DNA of 64,000 bases from assembly GCA_024220505.1 (NCBI GenBank), contig JAKZZE010000001.1:1426001-1490000 (forward strand). The letters run 5' to 3'. Below, piece after piece: positions 8,172 through 18,610 of this stretch. How positions within the stretch are numbered: position 1 is the stretch's first letter; each line of letters begins with the position of its first letter. This DNA comes from Rhizopus arrhizus (taxonomy: Eukaryota > Mucoromycota > Mucoromycetes > Mucorales > Rhizopodaceae). The notes under the pieces were generated by a model. The model saw only the letters and a program-made list of their open reading frames with translations. It was not told the DNA's origin and made no database searches. A program made the translations under genes and the position numbers.

Positions 8172-11100
8172 TTACTGAGTAGAGATACTATCTGATTCTG
8201 ATGTATTTCGAGCCATTCTAGGAATATACCAAGGCTTATTAATGGAAGAACCATCATGTTTGATAGGATGAAGTCGATCAGTGTGTACCCAAGACGCATA
8301 TGTTTTTCCTGCAATTTCTTGAACTTGATATGTATTGAAGTCTAAGTTTCTCTTTAACACCTTGTAGGGACCCATCCATTGAAATTCTAAGCCTTTCTTG
8401 CTTTCATGTCGCATTAATACGTAGTCGCCAATGTTGAAAGTTTGTACTGTTGAGTCTTTGAGTAAAGAGTCCCACCGAGCCTTGTCAATCTGAGCTTGCT
8501 TGCGAAGCCTTTCTTCTGCTAAAAATCGCTTTTCTCTAAGAGCACGCATGCGAGTTAGGATGTCTTGTGATATCAATTCTGCATCTTGTTCTACGAATTC
8601 ACTCATAAAAGGACGATGGAAGTCACCAGGAATGTGGGGATCAACACCATAAGTCAAGAAAAAGGGACTAAATCCAGTTGTGGTATGCTTTCTGATTCTA
8701 CAGGCAAATAATGAAGCGTCAACGTATTCATCCCAACTATGGACCTCGCCTTTAACATATTTGATCAACATTTTTTTGAATGTTTGGTTTAATCGTTCAC
8801 ATTTTCCATTTGTCCTAGGGTGAAAAGCACTAGTAAAATTGTGTTTGCTCTTTATCTTCTTTATATACTGTTTGACAATTTTTGACATGAAGTTAGCACC
8901 CCTATCTGTTATGATTTCATCAGGACAACCAAATCTGAGCACTATTTCTTCATATATGAATTTCACGATTTCTTCACCCGTAGCATCTTTTAACGCCCTC
9001 GCAATTGGCCAATTGGTAGTGTAGTCCACAGCCATTAATAACCAACGATTGCCATTTTTTGTTGTTGGTAGCTCACCAATGAAGTCCAAATGCCAACGAG
9101 AGAACGCACGGGGAACTTCTAGTGGTTTCATAGGAGCATGATGAGCCATCTTGTCAGGAGAAGCAGTCATTTGACATTGTGGACATCTTGAAATCCAAGT
9201 GTCAATATCTTCTTTCATTCTTGGCCACCAAACTCTTGACTTCATAAGATTGTATACAGTGGTTTTACCCGAGTGACCATATCCAACGTGGAAGTTATCA
9301 ACTAAATCAGCTCTTTTGGCGAAAGGTATAAATTTCCATTCTTCATATTTTTCAATTTTTGGAATCTTTTCTTTTCTGTATACACTGCCATCTTTAATGA
9401 TAAAATGATGTTGCTTTTTAATTAATTCATCCTTAACCTTAGCTGGCCATTTATCTTGTGAGGATAAGTAATGTAATGGCCAATCTTGTATAGGATCTTG
9501 ATCTAGCAGCGGTAGCGATTTTAATGCAGCAGTAATATTATAAAGATAGCGAGGCTGAATTGATTTTTCTGCAGGTCTAGATTCCGGACCATCACGTCTT
9601 GACAACAGATCTGGCACTTGATTTTCCACACCAGGCTTATACAAGATCTCTGGATCGTATAGTTCTATCTCACTTAACCATCTAACTAGTCTAGGCGTGG
9701 GCTTGCTCTGCGATCGTAGATACTTTAAAGGGAGATGATCCGTAAAGACCTGATACGTATTACCTTCAATAAAACAACGCCATGTACGCAATGCGTATAG
9801 TACACTAAGCAGCTCTCTTTCTTGTGCGGGATAATTTCTTTCGGCCTGGGATAACTTTTTTGATTCAAATGCCAGAGGTTTCCATACATCTTTTGATTCT
9901 TCTTGTAATAGTACAGCACCAATAGCAAAATCACTGGCGTCACATTCGATTCGGAACGGTTTGGCCATATCAGGATTCATCAACACAGGTGCATTCATCA
10001 TTTTCTTCTTTATCAAATCAAAGCTTTTCTGACATTCTTCAGTCCATACAATCGGACGACGTTTTGGACCAGATCCTTTTGTGAGATCAGTTAAAGGAGC
10101 AGCAATGCCTGCAAATCCAGGAATAAATCTTCGATAATGCTGAGCTAGACCAATAAACTGTCTTATTTGTTGAACATTAGTAGGCACAGGCCAAGATTGA
10201 ATAGCATCAACTTTTTGAGGAGCCGGCTTAATTCCTTGTGCACTAATATTGAATCCCAAAAACGTTAGTTCTTTACGATTAAAAAGACATTTTTTCTTGT
10301 TGATTATCAGCTTTGCTTCATTCAATTTTTCCAACACCATACGAACATGCTTCTTATGTTGTTGTTCATCACCATTGGTAAATATTAAAATATCATCCAG
10401 GTACACCATCACAAATTTATCGATATATTCAGCCAAAACATTGTTCATCATCTTCTGAAAAGCAGGACCACTATTTGATAGACCAAAGGGGACTACTTTC
10501 CAACAGAATTGTCCATATCTGGTACTTATAGCCGTTTTTGCTGAGTCAGCTTCAGACAATCTTTGTTGATGGAAACCATTAGTGAGATCCAATGAAGTAA
10601 AATGTTTAGCATTATGAAGTCTTTCTAAGCATTCATCTATTCTAGGTAATTGTATCTTTTGCTTTAATGTCACCTTATTCAGCATTCTATAATCACAACA
10701 CATGCGTAGATCACCATTTGGTTTTCGGACAAATAGAACAGGATTTGACCATTCCGAAGCACATGGCTCAATCAATCCCTTAGCTAAAAGATCATCAAGT
10801 TGCTTGCGTAATTCATTTAATTCCAAAGGCGACATTTTGTACGGTGGTCTAGATACAGGCACAGCATCAGGTCTTGTGACAATAATTTCTTGAGTATCTC
10901 GCATAGGTGGAAGTCCAGAAATGTGACCTTTGAATACTTCAGGAAATTCTTTGCTGAATTCTGTAGCCCAATTGACATCGATTTCATTTATGTTGTTTAG
11001 GTAATTTAATGTAGTTCCATCAAATGAAGCATGTACTAGGTAACATTCCGATATTTGTTTTTTCTTGGCTAAACGATTCAATTGTTTTGCAGAAATTACT

Positions 11101-12872
11101 ACATTAATATCTTCTTGCTTTCTTTGATCATTATTATTTTTCTTGTAAGGTTCTATTGTCATAGTTGAACCATCAATCAAAGTAATAGTCCATGTACTAT
11201 CGAACCAGTCTGGCTTCGGTTTGACTTGTTTTAACCATGAGGTACCCAGTATGACATCAAATTTAGATTCAAAGACAAAAGCCTTGAAAGTGTTAATAAA
11301 GATCTTACCCTCCCCCTTTACTTCCATGGTACATGTGGCTTCACCAGAGATAATCGATTGTTCACCATTGGCCGTTTCCACTGCTTGGTTACTAACAGGG
11401 CGATATGAATCAACAACCTTTAAAAGCTTAGGATGAATATAGTTTGCACTAGCACCGCTATCGATCAATGCTTGAAAAGGTTGACCATTAATATGAATAG
11501 TATAGGTAGGTAATAATGAAGAAGTCAAAGATGCATTCATTAGAAAGCCACGATCCAAATTAAAGTCAAAAGGGTAAGGGAAAAGCTCAAGTAGAGAATC
11601 TTTATTAACACTATCAATGGAAGTAAAATTACTACGTGGTTTGTTTGCATTGTCAACATTACTCGGTTCAAATTCGATCAGATCAGCATGGTACACTTTG
11701 TTACTGTTATATTGATGATAGTCACGCTGACGGTTGAATTGTTGTCTATTATTTCCTCGGTTTTGTCGCATTCTATTTTGCTCAAACTCTCTTACTTCAC
11801 GAAGTCTAGTTCTGCAATCAGCTATAACATGACCGGATTTCTTGCACCAGTGGCAAATGATGTTGCGGTTATTTCTTAAAGGCACTCGTTCTCGCTGGTG
11901 ATGGCCATTGTTTGCCATATTCATAGCATTGAGTTGTTGTATCAATACTGATAAATCCATTGGATCGTTTGGTATTTGATCTTGACGATTTGTAGGTATG
12001 AACATCCCAGTCTGTTTGGCACTATCATATGCAATAGCGAATCTCATTGCTTCTTCTAATGAACGTGGATCCTTAGTCATAACATGTATTCTAACGTCAT
12101 CTTTCAATCCACGGACAAATCTATCCAACGCTTCGTCATCAGATACTCTAGGCAGATCCAATAATATATCTTGGAATTCATCCACATATTCGGCCACCAA
12201 TCGGGTTTGTTTTACTGATGCTAGTCGATCTCTTGCAGCATGTTCCGAATACGATGGCTTGAATGTATATTCTAGATCAACTTTAAATTTTTCCCATGTT
12301 GTTGATTCTTCATTTTTCTGTGATAATTGGTTCCACCATTTTTGTGCACGATCTCGGAGAAGAGTTACACCATAGGAGATCCATCTAGTTTTGGGGACAT
12401 CATAAAAATTAAGATATCTTTCTACTTCTTGAATCCATAAGTTTATGACGGCCGCATTTCTTTCTCCGTTGTAAGTTGATGGCATTGGAATTCGTACATT
12501 ATTCCGTTCTTTTTCTGGTTTATTATTGATTGCTGTTGCTACAGCCGAAGCAATTAATTGTGCCAAATCTTGCATATTAATGTTATTGTTATAGGTATTA
12601 CTCATTTCTGCGTCTTCTAATATTGTATCTTCTTCAAATGTAGGTTGTTTGTTACTGTTAAGCGTAAAATTATTTGCTAGTTGAGTTGCTAATGTGTCTA
12701 AATATTCTGATGTTTTGGTTCCGAACTCTTGTCTCTGTTCTTTGGGATATGTAGGTACTTTACGATATAAAGTGTATTTGCTTCTAAGTTCTGGTGCTAA
12801 TAATCTGTATACTCTTTCTTCAATTTCAAATATTTTCTGTTCTTGTGATAGGCTCCTTTTTGGATTTGACAT
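8172..12872 (-). CDS. Ty3/gypsy Gag-Pol polyprotein, single 1566-codon ORF
   Basis: One uninterrupted frame runs from ATG at 12872. Domains in order: gag/capsid region (residues ~100-300), CCHC knuckle CHWCKKSGHVIADC (~341), aspartic protease ALIDSGASANYIH (~474), reverse transcriptase with VYLDDIL (~826), RNase H with ECDASDFAIG (~977), integrase zinc module (HVGYGHSG...CPQCQ, ~1196-1231) and integrase core with DFIGEL (~1262), TDRGANF (~1324) and NGKCERLNQ (~1357). The C-terminus has WMGPYKVL but no chromodomain. Gag and Pol are in one frame with no shift site, unlike copy B. All catalytic motifs look intact, so this copy could be autonomous. Confidence 0.93.
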   Translation of the reverse strand: MSNPKRSLSQEQKIFEIEERVYRLLAPELRSKYTLYRKVPTYPKEQRQEFGTKTSEYLDTLATQLANNFTLNSNKQPTFEEDTILEDAEMSNTYNNNINMQDLAQLIASAVATAINNKPEKERNNVRIPMPSTYNGERNAAVINLWIQEVERYLNFYDVPKTRWISYGVTLLRDRAQKWWNQLSQKNEESTTWEKFKVDLEYTFKPSYSEHAARDRLASVKQTRLVAEYVDEFQDILLDLPRVSDDEALDRFVRGLKDDVRIHVMTKDPRSLEEAMRFAIAYDSAKQTGMFIPTNRQDQIPNDPMDLSVLIQQLNAMNMANNGHHQRERVPLRNNRNIICHWCKKSGHVIADCRTRLREVREFEQNRMRQNRGNNRQQFNRQRDYHQYNSNKVYHADLIEFEPSNVDNANKPRSNFTSIDSVNKDSLLELFPYPFDFNLDRGFLMNASLTSSLLPTYTIHINGQPFQALIDSGASANYIHPKLLKVVDSYRPVSNQAVETANGEQSIISGEATCTMEVKGEGKIFINTFKAFVFESKFDVILGTSWLKQVKPKPDWFDSTWTITLIDGSTMTIEPYKKNNNDQRKQEDINVVISAKQLNRLAKKKQISECYLVHASFDGTTLNYLNNINEIDVNWATEFSKEFPEVFKGHISGLPPMRDTQEIIVTRPDAVPVSRPPYKMSPLELNELRKQLDDLLAKGLIEPCASEWSNPVLFVRKPNGDLRMCCDYRMLNKVTLKQKIQLPRIDECLERLHNAKHFTSLDLTNGFHQQRLSEADSAKTAISTRYGQFCWKVVPFGLSNSGPAFQKMMNNVLAEYIDKFVMVYLDDILIFTNGDEQQHKKHVRMVLEKLNEAKLIINKKKCLFNRKELTFLGFNISAQGIKPAPQKVDAIQSWPVPTNVQQIRQFIGLAQHYRRFIPGFAGIAAPLTDLTKGSGPKRRPIVWTEECQKSFDLIKKKMMNAPVLMNPDMAKPFRIECDASDFAIGAVLLQEESKDVWKPLAFESKKLSQAERNYPAQERELLSVLYALRTWRCFIEGNTYQVFTDHLPLKYLRSQSKPTPRLVRWLSEIELYDPEILYKPGVENQVPDLLSRRDGPESRPAEKSIQPRYLYNITAALKSLPLLDQDPIQDWPLHYLSSQDKWPAKVKDELIKKQHHFIIKDGSVYRKEKIPKIEKYEEWKFIPFAKRADLVDNFHVGYGHSGKTTVYNLMKSRVWWPRMKEDIDTWISRCPQCQMTASPDKMAHHAPMKPLEVPRAFSRWHLDFIGELPTTKNGNRWLLMAVDYTTNWPIARALKDATGEEIVKFIYEEIVLRFGCPDEIITDRGANFMSKIVKQYIKKIKSKHNFTSAFHPRTNGKCERLNQTFKKMLIKYVKGEVHSWDEYVDASLFACRIRKHTTTGFSPFFLTYGVDPHIPGDFHRPFMSEFVEQDAELISQDILTRMRALREKRFLAEERLRKQAQIDKARWDSLLKDSTVQTFNIGDYVLMRHESKKGLEFQWMGPYKVLKRNLDFNTYQVQEIAGKTYASWVHTDRLHPIKHDGSSINKPWYIPRMARNTSESDSISTQ

Positions 12873-12925
12873 ATAACTTTCTTCTATGTTGTAAAGCTTG
12901 CTTGTTTACAACAGATGTTACCAAT

Positions 12926-13216
12926 TGTCGTGTTTGATCACGAATAGTCTTTTTATAGTAATTAACAAAGGTACCGAGAACTTATTAAGTAGTAAAAGAT
13001 TGATTGATTTTATTTAATAAAGATAATGTCTATTTATACTATTTTACATTTGCTGCGGTGGTGATGTTGTTATATATTGTTATAATGTTAATATTGAAAG
13101 TACTGCGACATTGCTGCGACTATGCTGCGACTATACTGCGGATGACAACTGTAGGTAGAAGTATCAAAAAAGGAATATTTGTAACACTATCCAAAATGAG
13201 AATAAAATATACGACA
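12926..13216 (-). repeat. 5' LTR of Ty3 D
   Basis: Read on the minus strand it begins TGTCGTATATTTT and ends AAACACGACA. It includes three tandem ~12-bp CTGCGACTAT units (about 13108-13140) and a TATAAATAGAC-like box on the minus strand (about 13025-13040). Confidence 0.8.
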
Positions 13217-13915
13217 TCATATCTTTTTATTCTATATATTGAAAGAAGACAAACAGTAAATATTTTTTTTGTACCACGCCAGTTAGAAAATGAACTTCTG
13301 CGTAATGTAGCACAACGACCGTGGAAAATTCAATTGTTGGTGCCACGAAGCTTGCCTAAATTCATACAATCATGCAAATTCATACAGCTTCTTGAATTGA
13401 TACAACTCTGTGAATTCATATAACTCTATGAATTCATACAAAATTAAACTTTTATCACACCATCACCAAAAACAACATATAATCAGAAAAACCAAAAAAA
13501 ATATAAATAGCCCAACGTATCTTATTCTTTTTTTCGAACTTCACTCTTAACCTACTCTTAACTTTTGTTTTACTTTACTTTTTGATTATTTTAATAAATA
13601 TCATATAAAGTAAATCTCTTTTGTTTTTCTTTTATTTTACTTAACATCAAGAACAAGAAGTCCCTTGAAGTATATACACTTCATTGTAAATCCTTTTTAT
13701 TTTATTTTATCTTTATTTTACCTTTTTATTTTTACTTTACTCAAAACAGTTTGATCTACTTATAAGATCTGGTGGTCACTTTACTCAAGCAACTTATATT
13801 CAAATCATTACTCTTTTTGGAATCAAATCCTACCTAAACTTTTGATCTTATATCAAGTCTCTCTTGAATCAAACCTATTTTATACTATATAAACCATACA
13901 AACTCCAATCTCACA
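13217..13915 (+). repeat. 5' LTR of Ty3 copy B (5' truncated)
   Basis: An AT-rich region with TATAAATAG (about 13501), ending AATCTCACA. It contains the AGATCTGGTGGTCACTTTACTC segment shared with the copy A 3' LTR. The expected TGTGACGC start is absent, so the 5' part was lost next to Ty3 D. Confidence 0.6.
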
Positions 13916-13935
13916 TTTGGTGGTCACTACGAGGG
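13916..13935 (+). promoter_or_regulatory. Candidate primer-binding site of Ty3 copy B
   Basis: TTTGGTGGTCACTACGAGGG lies directly after the LTR end CACA. A TGG at the start of a tRNA-complementary stretch is the usual pattern; the tRNA species was not identified. Confidence 0.45.
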
Positions 13936-15098
13936 AAAATCAATTAAAAACAGCAAACAAATCAACAAACTACAGAAACTTTCAAAAAAAAAAATTATTC
14001 AAAATCGATTCTACAATCTCAGAACACTTATTAGCAACAATGAATACAGCAGGACAAAACGCGTTGGCCTCAGTCAGCAACCAAGGATATCGTCCCAGAC
14101 TAATTGAATTCCATGGTTATGAAGGAGAAGATTTCCGACATTTCTTGGAGATACTAGAATCTTTCCTCGCTATCAGTAATACACATAATGATTCGCGCAA
14201 ACTTGTTATCCTCAAATCCCAATTACGACGTGCAGCAAAAATATACTACGAAAATGTTATACTCAAGGAAAATACAGAGCTCACATATGAAATGGCTATC
14301 GAAAAACTAAAGGATCACTATATAACACCGGAATTAATACAAAGTTACGAATTAGAATTCAATGAGATGTATCAAGGTGATCAAGAACACCCCCAGATTT
14401 TTTTGGCTAGATTACGAGAAGCAGCTGATCTGGCGAATATTACTAGCGAAGAGGTGATCCAAAGTAGATTTCGTGCTGGCCTCTTAAAAGAAATCAAACA
14501 ATTTTGTATTCAAAGTAGTTCAAAATCATTTCAAGATTGGATTGTTCATGCTGAGGGATGGTGGAATGCAAACAGGCCACGTAAGATCGCAATGGTCGAC
14601 AACCCATTCATACCTCGTAATATCAATAATGCTTTAATCTATCATGATGATAATACTTGCCAAAGTCACTATGCTATAAACAACCACAATGTTGAACTTA
14701 TAGATACAGATGAAAGACCTACACAAATAATCTCAGTAAATGGAGTAAGTAACCCAACCAGAATAATGTATCCTAATATTGCCAATGGTCCAGCCCAATT
14801 AACGACCATGGATATAATTGGTCATACCAACGACACTCAATATCAAGTTCATCATCACCCAAGACATTATCATAATGAATCATTACCACGAGATAAACAA
14901 CATGGCATTCTTAACATGGTACAACAAGTTGTCCGTAGTGAGCTAAGTAGCTTCTATCAACCCAACAGGGTATACAACCCCAACACTCGCGGAAATTACC
15001 ATAACTTAATGAAAATCATCGCGGACATCAACGCAACGACGAATATTTTAGGTACCGAAATAATAATGAAAATGGACACAGATTCAACAAGGGAAACA

Positions 15099-15185
15099 AT
15101 GGATATAACAACAATGGATATAACAACAATGGATATAACAACAATGGATACAACAACAATGGATATAACAACATTGGATACAGTA
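15099..15185 (+). repeat. 15-bp tandem repeat encoding GYNNN units
   Basis: About five to six units of ATGGATATAACAACA. In the natural gag frame they encode Gly-Tyr-Asn-Asn-Asn; in the shifted frame they read Met-Asp-Ile-Thr-Thr. Confidence 0.9.
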
Positions 15186-15378
15186 ACAGCAACTATAACA
15201 ATAATGGACATAACAACAGCGGGTATAACAACAGCAATTTCAACAATAGATACAATAAATTCAGAAACAACGACAATTATGCCAATGAAAGATCAGATAA
15301 TAACCGTAACCAGTCAAATAATAACCTTGACAATCAATCTTTCCGACAGCAACATAATCAACCACAAAGCCAACAGGC

Positions 15379-15385
15379 AAAAAAC
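15379..15385 (+). promoter_or_regulatory. -1 ribosomal frameshift site A AAA AAC
   Basis: In the natural gag frame the codons are GCA AAA AAC TGA, giving the canonical X XXY YYZ heptamer directly before the gag stop. A -1 slip reads CTG AAT GGG and enters an open frame of 1017 codons that ends at the pol stop (18435). The position, phase and heptamer all fit programmed frameshifting. Confidence 0.8.
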
Positions 15386-18300
15386 TGAATGGGTCGGTTG
15401 CTTTCAATGAAAACAATGGTCAATCGAACACCCAAAAAACGCAAAAATCCATTAAACCACAACTACAACCGCAAAATTTAAATGTTATATTAACTCAAAA
15501 AGAAGAAGATTATAATGAAAAGGAATTATATTCTGCTATTAGACCAGAAAGACCCCCTGAAGTCGGAAGAGGAGTACCATATACAAAGCCTAAAAATTCA
15601 AGTCAAAAGAAGCCAATAAAAGCTCCAGCCATCACAAGAAAAGTTACTACACGAAGTCATCTGGAAGAAATCAAGCCGACAACCAGTAGTCGAATAACAC
15701 CAACTCAAGACATAGAAATGGAAACGGACTTACCAATTGAACCTATCCAAAAGAAAGCAACAACCAAAAGAGTTCAACCAGATGTTAATTACAATATAGT
15801 AACTGATGTATTGGACAAACCTGCAAACATATCCGTACGAGACCTCATTGCTACAACACCCAAATATAGAAAGGAGCTAATTGGAGCATGTAGACCCAAA
15901 AGATTACATTCTAAAACAAACAAAGACCAACAAACTGTGGCATTAATTGAAGACGAAGACATAAATACTACCGCTGTATATTCAAGAACAAGTATCGGTG
16001 ATCATAGTATAAAAACTCTAATTGATTGTGGAGCTGCGAAAACATGTATATCAAAAGTCTTAGCCGACACTTTGAAACTGAAAATCGATGCACCATCAGA
16101 AAGTATTTTTACTTTGGGTAACGGTACCAAACAACCTGCACTAGGAATTATATACGATGTCCCAATAGAAGTCAAAGAAAATATGGTTATACCTTGTAAC
16201 ATAGAAGTATTACCCTCATGTCCCTCTCACCTTATTATAGGAAACAATTGGTTGAACCGAGCCAAGGCGAAAATAGACTTTAACAGCTCTACTTTGAGAG
16301 TAGCATACAAAGACCAAAAAGCAGAGTTACCAATAACCTTCTTACGTAAGAAAGAACGAGTACCAAAGATGGTCACCTACACCCAAAATTATCAAAATCC
16401 TATCAGTTTGACAAATTCTTCACCTAAACGAGTTCATTTTGAAGACGAGGCGACAGAAAATACCGAAGAATCACACTCAGAAGAATTATCTAACTCGGAA
16501 GAAACCAGTGATGAAGATTATTCTGCAGAGGATGAAGCATCTGATGACGAGTTAGGAAAAGCAGATTCACTGTTAGTACTGGAAGAAGAAAAGGAACAAA
16601 AAATAGAGCTGTTGTCTGAAGAAGCAAGAATGATTATCCGAGCACCTGAAGAAGGAATGACGATAAAGGCGTACTCGTCATGCACATTCAGAGTGGAAAA
16701 ACCCTCTAAGGGATACAGAAAACTCATCTATGGTTTTGATATTACCAATCAGGTTGTCCTAAATGCCATGTGTTGTTTTGATATAAATTCAAACATCATA
16801 ATCAACAGAAGAAATATAGAAATTCATATATATAATCGATCAGAACATGACATATTTTTGAATCCCTATGAAGAAATAGGAAAACTAGAAGAATATAACT
16901 TAGAAGAGGAAGAAATGGTACAAGCCTATCAACTCAATAGAAATTATGATTTATTCGCCCTAGAAGAAGAAGTAATCGAGAATTTTGAATCAGATAATGA
17001 AACAATAAGCCCAGAAATGTATGCTAAATTGGAAGTTGGAAATATTGAAAGTGATGTCGAAAAGAAGTTGCAAAAGCTCATGCATCGATATAAGGATATA
17101 TTCGATTGGAACAATGACACGATTGGATATACAGATATAATACAACACAAAATAGTCATCGAAGAAAATACACAACCTATCAGTCATAGGCCTTATAGAC
17201 TCAGTCCTGTCGAATCAGATTATCTTTTAAAAGAACTAGATAAATACTGTAAATTGGGAGTAATCGCGCCCTCGAATAGTCCTTGGGCGGCTCCTGTAAT
17301 TTTGGTAAAAAAGAAAAATGGTGAATACCGGATGGTTATCGATTATCGCAAGCTCAACGCAGTGACAAAAAAAGATTCATATCCATTACCAAGGATTGAC
17401 GATTTATTGGATACTTTGGGAAAAGCTAGAATATTCTCTGCTCTAGATATGAGAGCAGGATTCCATCAAGTACCAGTAGAGGAAAATAGTAAAGAACTCA
17501 CTGCTTTCACAACAAAGTATGGCGTATATCATTACAATACCCTACCTATGGGGTTGGTCAACTCACCGGCAACTTTTCAACGGCTAATAGACCTTTGTTT
17601 CAGACCTTTGATAAACAAATGTTTAGTTGCTTACATCGACGATTTGAATGTGTACTCTAATAATACCCATGAACATCTTATCCACCTGGAACAAGTCTTT
17701 AACTGTATCAAGATCGCAAATCTAAAACTAAACCCTGAAAAGTGCTTTTTCTTTAAAGATCACCTGAAGTTCCTTGGATATATTGTAACAAAAGAAGGAA
17801 TACAGACAGACCCAAGCAAGATAGAAAAAATACAAAGCTATCCTGTGCCAAAAACTCTCACGCAAATAAGGGGATTTCTTGGACTGGCGTCATACTATCG
17901 ACGATTCATCAAGAACTTTGCAGCAATCGCACGTCCCTTACATGATCAAACAAAAACATCAAAAAAGATACCATGGACAGAAAAAACCACTGAATCGTTT
18001 GAATCCCTTAAGAAGCTTTTAACGGAAGCACCAGTATTGTCAAGGCCTGATTTTAATCGAGGTTTTATATTGGTGACTGATGCATCTAGAAATGGACTCG
18101 GGTGTATACTGACGCAACTGGATGACAATGGATACGAACATCCAATTATATATGCAAGTAGAAGTTTAAAGTCCAGTGAAGTCAATTATGGAGTATCAAA
18201 ATTAGAATGTTTAGCGGTAATTTGGGCAGTGAAACAGTTCAGACCATACCTTCTGGGAAAGAAATTTACAATCATAACGGATCATTCAGCCTTAAAAGGA

Positions 18301-18435
18301 TTGCTTAATACATCCAACCCATCTGGAATTATCGCACGATGGATTACCATATTATCTGAATATGAATACGAAATTAAGTATCGGCCTGGGCGAGTCAATG
18401 AAAGTGCCGACTTCCTGTCCAGATTAGGATATTGA
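15385..18435 (+). CDS. Ty3/gypsy Pol of copy B (protease-RT-RNase H)
   Basis: The frame is open from the frameshift site at 15385, well upstream of the first in-frame ATG (15718), for 1017 codons. A basic Lys/Pro-rich linker leads to protease (LIDCGAAKTCIS, ~residue 212), an acidic Glu/Ser-rich linker (~350-400), RT with YRMVIDYRKLN, LDMRAGFHQV and the YIDD box (~750), and RNase H (VTDASRNGLG ~895, TDHSALKGLL). It ends in DFLSRLGY like copy A, with integrase in the next ORF. No disabling mutation is visible. Pol is expected only as a Gag-Pol fusion made by -1 frameshifting. Confidence 0.9.
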   Translation: MNGSVAFNENNGQSNTQKTQKSIKPQLQPQNLNVILTQKEEDYNEKELYSAIRPERPPEVGRGVPYTKPKNSSQKKPIKAPAITRKVTTRSHLEEIKPTTSSRITPTQDIEMETDLPIEPIQKKATTKRVQPDVNYNIVTDVLDKPANISVRDLIATTPKYRKELIGACRPKRLHSKTNKDQQTVALIEDEDINTTAVYSRTSIGDHSIKTLIDCGAAKTCISKVLADTLKLKIDAPSESIFTLGNGTKQPALGIIYDVPIEVKENMVIPCNIEVLPSCPSHLIIGNNWLNRAKAKIDFNSSTLRVAYKDQKAELPITFLRKKERVPKMVTYTQNYQNPISLTNSSPKRVHFEDEATENTEESHSEELSNSEETSDEDYSAEDEASDDELGKADSLLVLEEEKEQKIELLSEEARMIIRAPEEGMTIKAYSSCTFRVEKPSKGYRKLIYGFDITNQVVLNAMCCFDINSNIIINRRNIEIHIYNRSEHDIFLNPYEEIGKLEEYNLEEEEMVQAYQLNRNYDLFALEEEVIENFESDNETISPEMYAKLEVGNIESDVEKKLQKLMHRYKDIFDWNNDTIGYTDIIQHKIVIEENTQPISHRPYRLSPVESDYLLKELDKYCKLGVIAPSNSPWAAPVILVKKKNGEYRMVIDYRKLNAVTKKDSYPLPRIDDLLDTLGKARIFSALDMRAGFHQVPVEENSKELTAFTTKYGVYHYNTLPMGLVNSPATFQRLIDLCFRPLINKCLVAYIDDLNVYSNNTHEHLIHLEQVFNCIKIANLKLNPEKCFFFKDHLKFLGYIVTKEGIQTDPSKIEKIQSYPVPKTLTQIRGFLGLASYYRRFIKNFAAIARPLHDQTKTSKKIPWTEKTTESFESLKKLLTEAPVLSRPDFNRGFILVTDASRNGLGCILTQLDDNGYEHPIIYASRSLKSSEVNYGVSKLECLAVIWAVKQFRPYLLGKKFTIITDHSALKGLLNTSNPSGIIARWITILSEYEYEIKYRPGRVNESADFLSRLGY

Positions 18436-18610
18436 ACATTAGTCGCCATAATGCTAAATAATTATAGTGCACTCACTTGATATATATTATAACAAAACTA
18501 CAAGGCGGTTGGGAGGGGTAGTTGAAACAAAAATAAAAATAAAAAATTTACCTGAATTCACACAACTTCGTACAACCTCAAACACAATAAAACACTATAC
18601 AAGATTCACA
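18436..18610 (+). other. Pol-integrase spacer of copy B
   Basis: Non-coding. The G-rich core GGGAGGGGTAGTTGAAACAAAA (about 18510-18531) is conserved with copy A at 2486-2507, in contrast to the diverged surroundings. Confidence 0.5.

Larger units (their letters stand above)
7898..13216 (-). mobile_element. Ty3/gypsy retrotransposon D with intact gag-pol
   Basis: The element lies on the minus strand. Its 5' LTR is 12926-13216 (291 bp, TGTCGT...ACGACA). Its 3' LTR (7898-8102) lacks the distal part. A polypurine tract (complement of ACACCCCCTTTCC) abuts the 3' LTR at 8103. A candidate primer-binding site (TTGGTAACATCTG on the minus strand) follows the 5' LTR at about 12925. The shared part of the two LTRs is nearly identical except for one extra ~12-bp unit, implying a young insertion. 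Confidence 0.85.
14040..15388 (+). pseudogene. Gag of Ty3 copy B, frameshifted near 15008
   Basis: The likely start is ATG at 14040 (MNTAGQNAL), because the upstream frame runs over the primer-binding site. The N-terminal ~250 residues form a helical capsid-like domain (ELEFNEMYQGD, FLARLREAADL) of the retrotransposon gag type. After RGNYHN the annotated frame leaves the natural one. A one-base shift near 15008 restores NENHRGHQRNDEYFRYRN followed by a Gly/Tyr/Asn-rich tail (GYNNN repeats) ending QSQQAKN and TGA at 15386. No CCHC knuckle is seen; the Asn-rich basic tail may replace it. With the indel this copy's Gag is truncated or altered. The rest of the frame is clean, so the lesion is recent or a sequencing error. 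Confidence 0.7.

Noticed and set aside
15099..15185. Tandem repeat considered as a CRISPR-like array or minisatellite
   Set aside because: It is a 15-bp unit without spacers and encodes GYNNN repeats in the gag frame.
14996..15211. Val/Ile-rich minus-strand ORF that looks like a membrane protein
   Set aside because: It is the complement of the gag repeat region; hydrophobicity is an artefact of the repeat.
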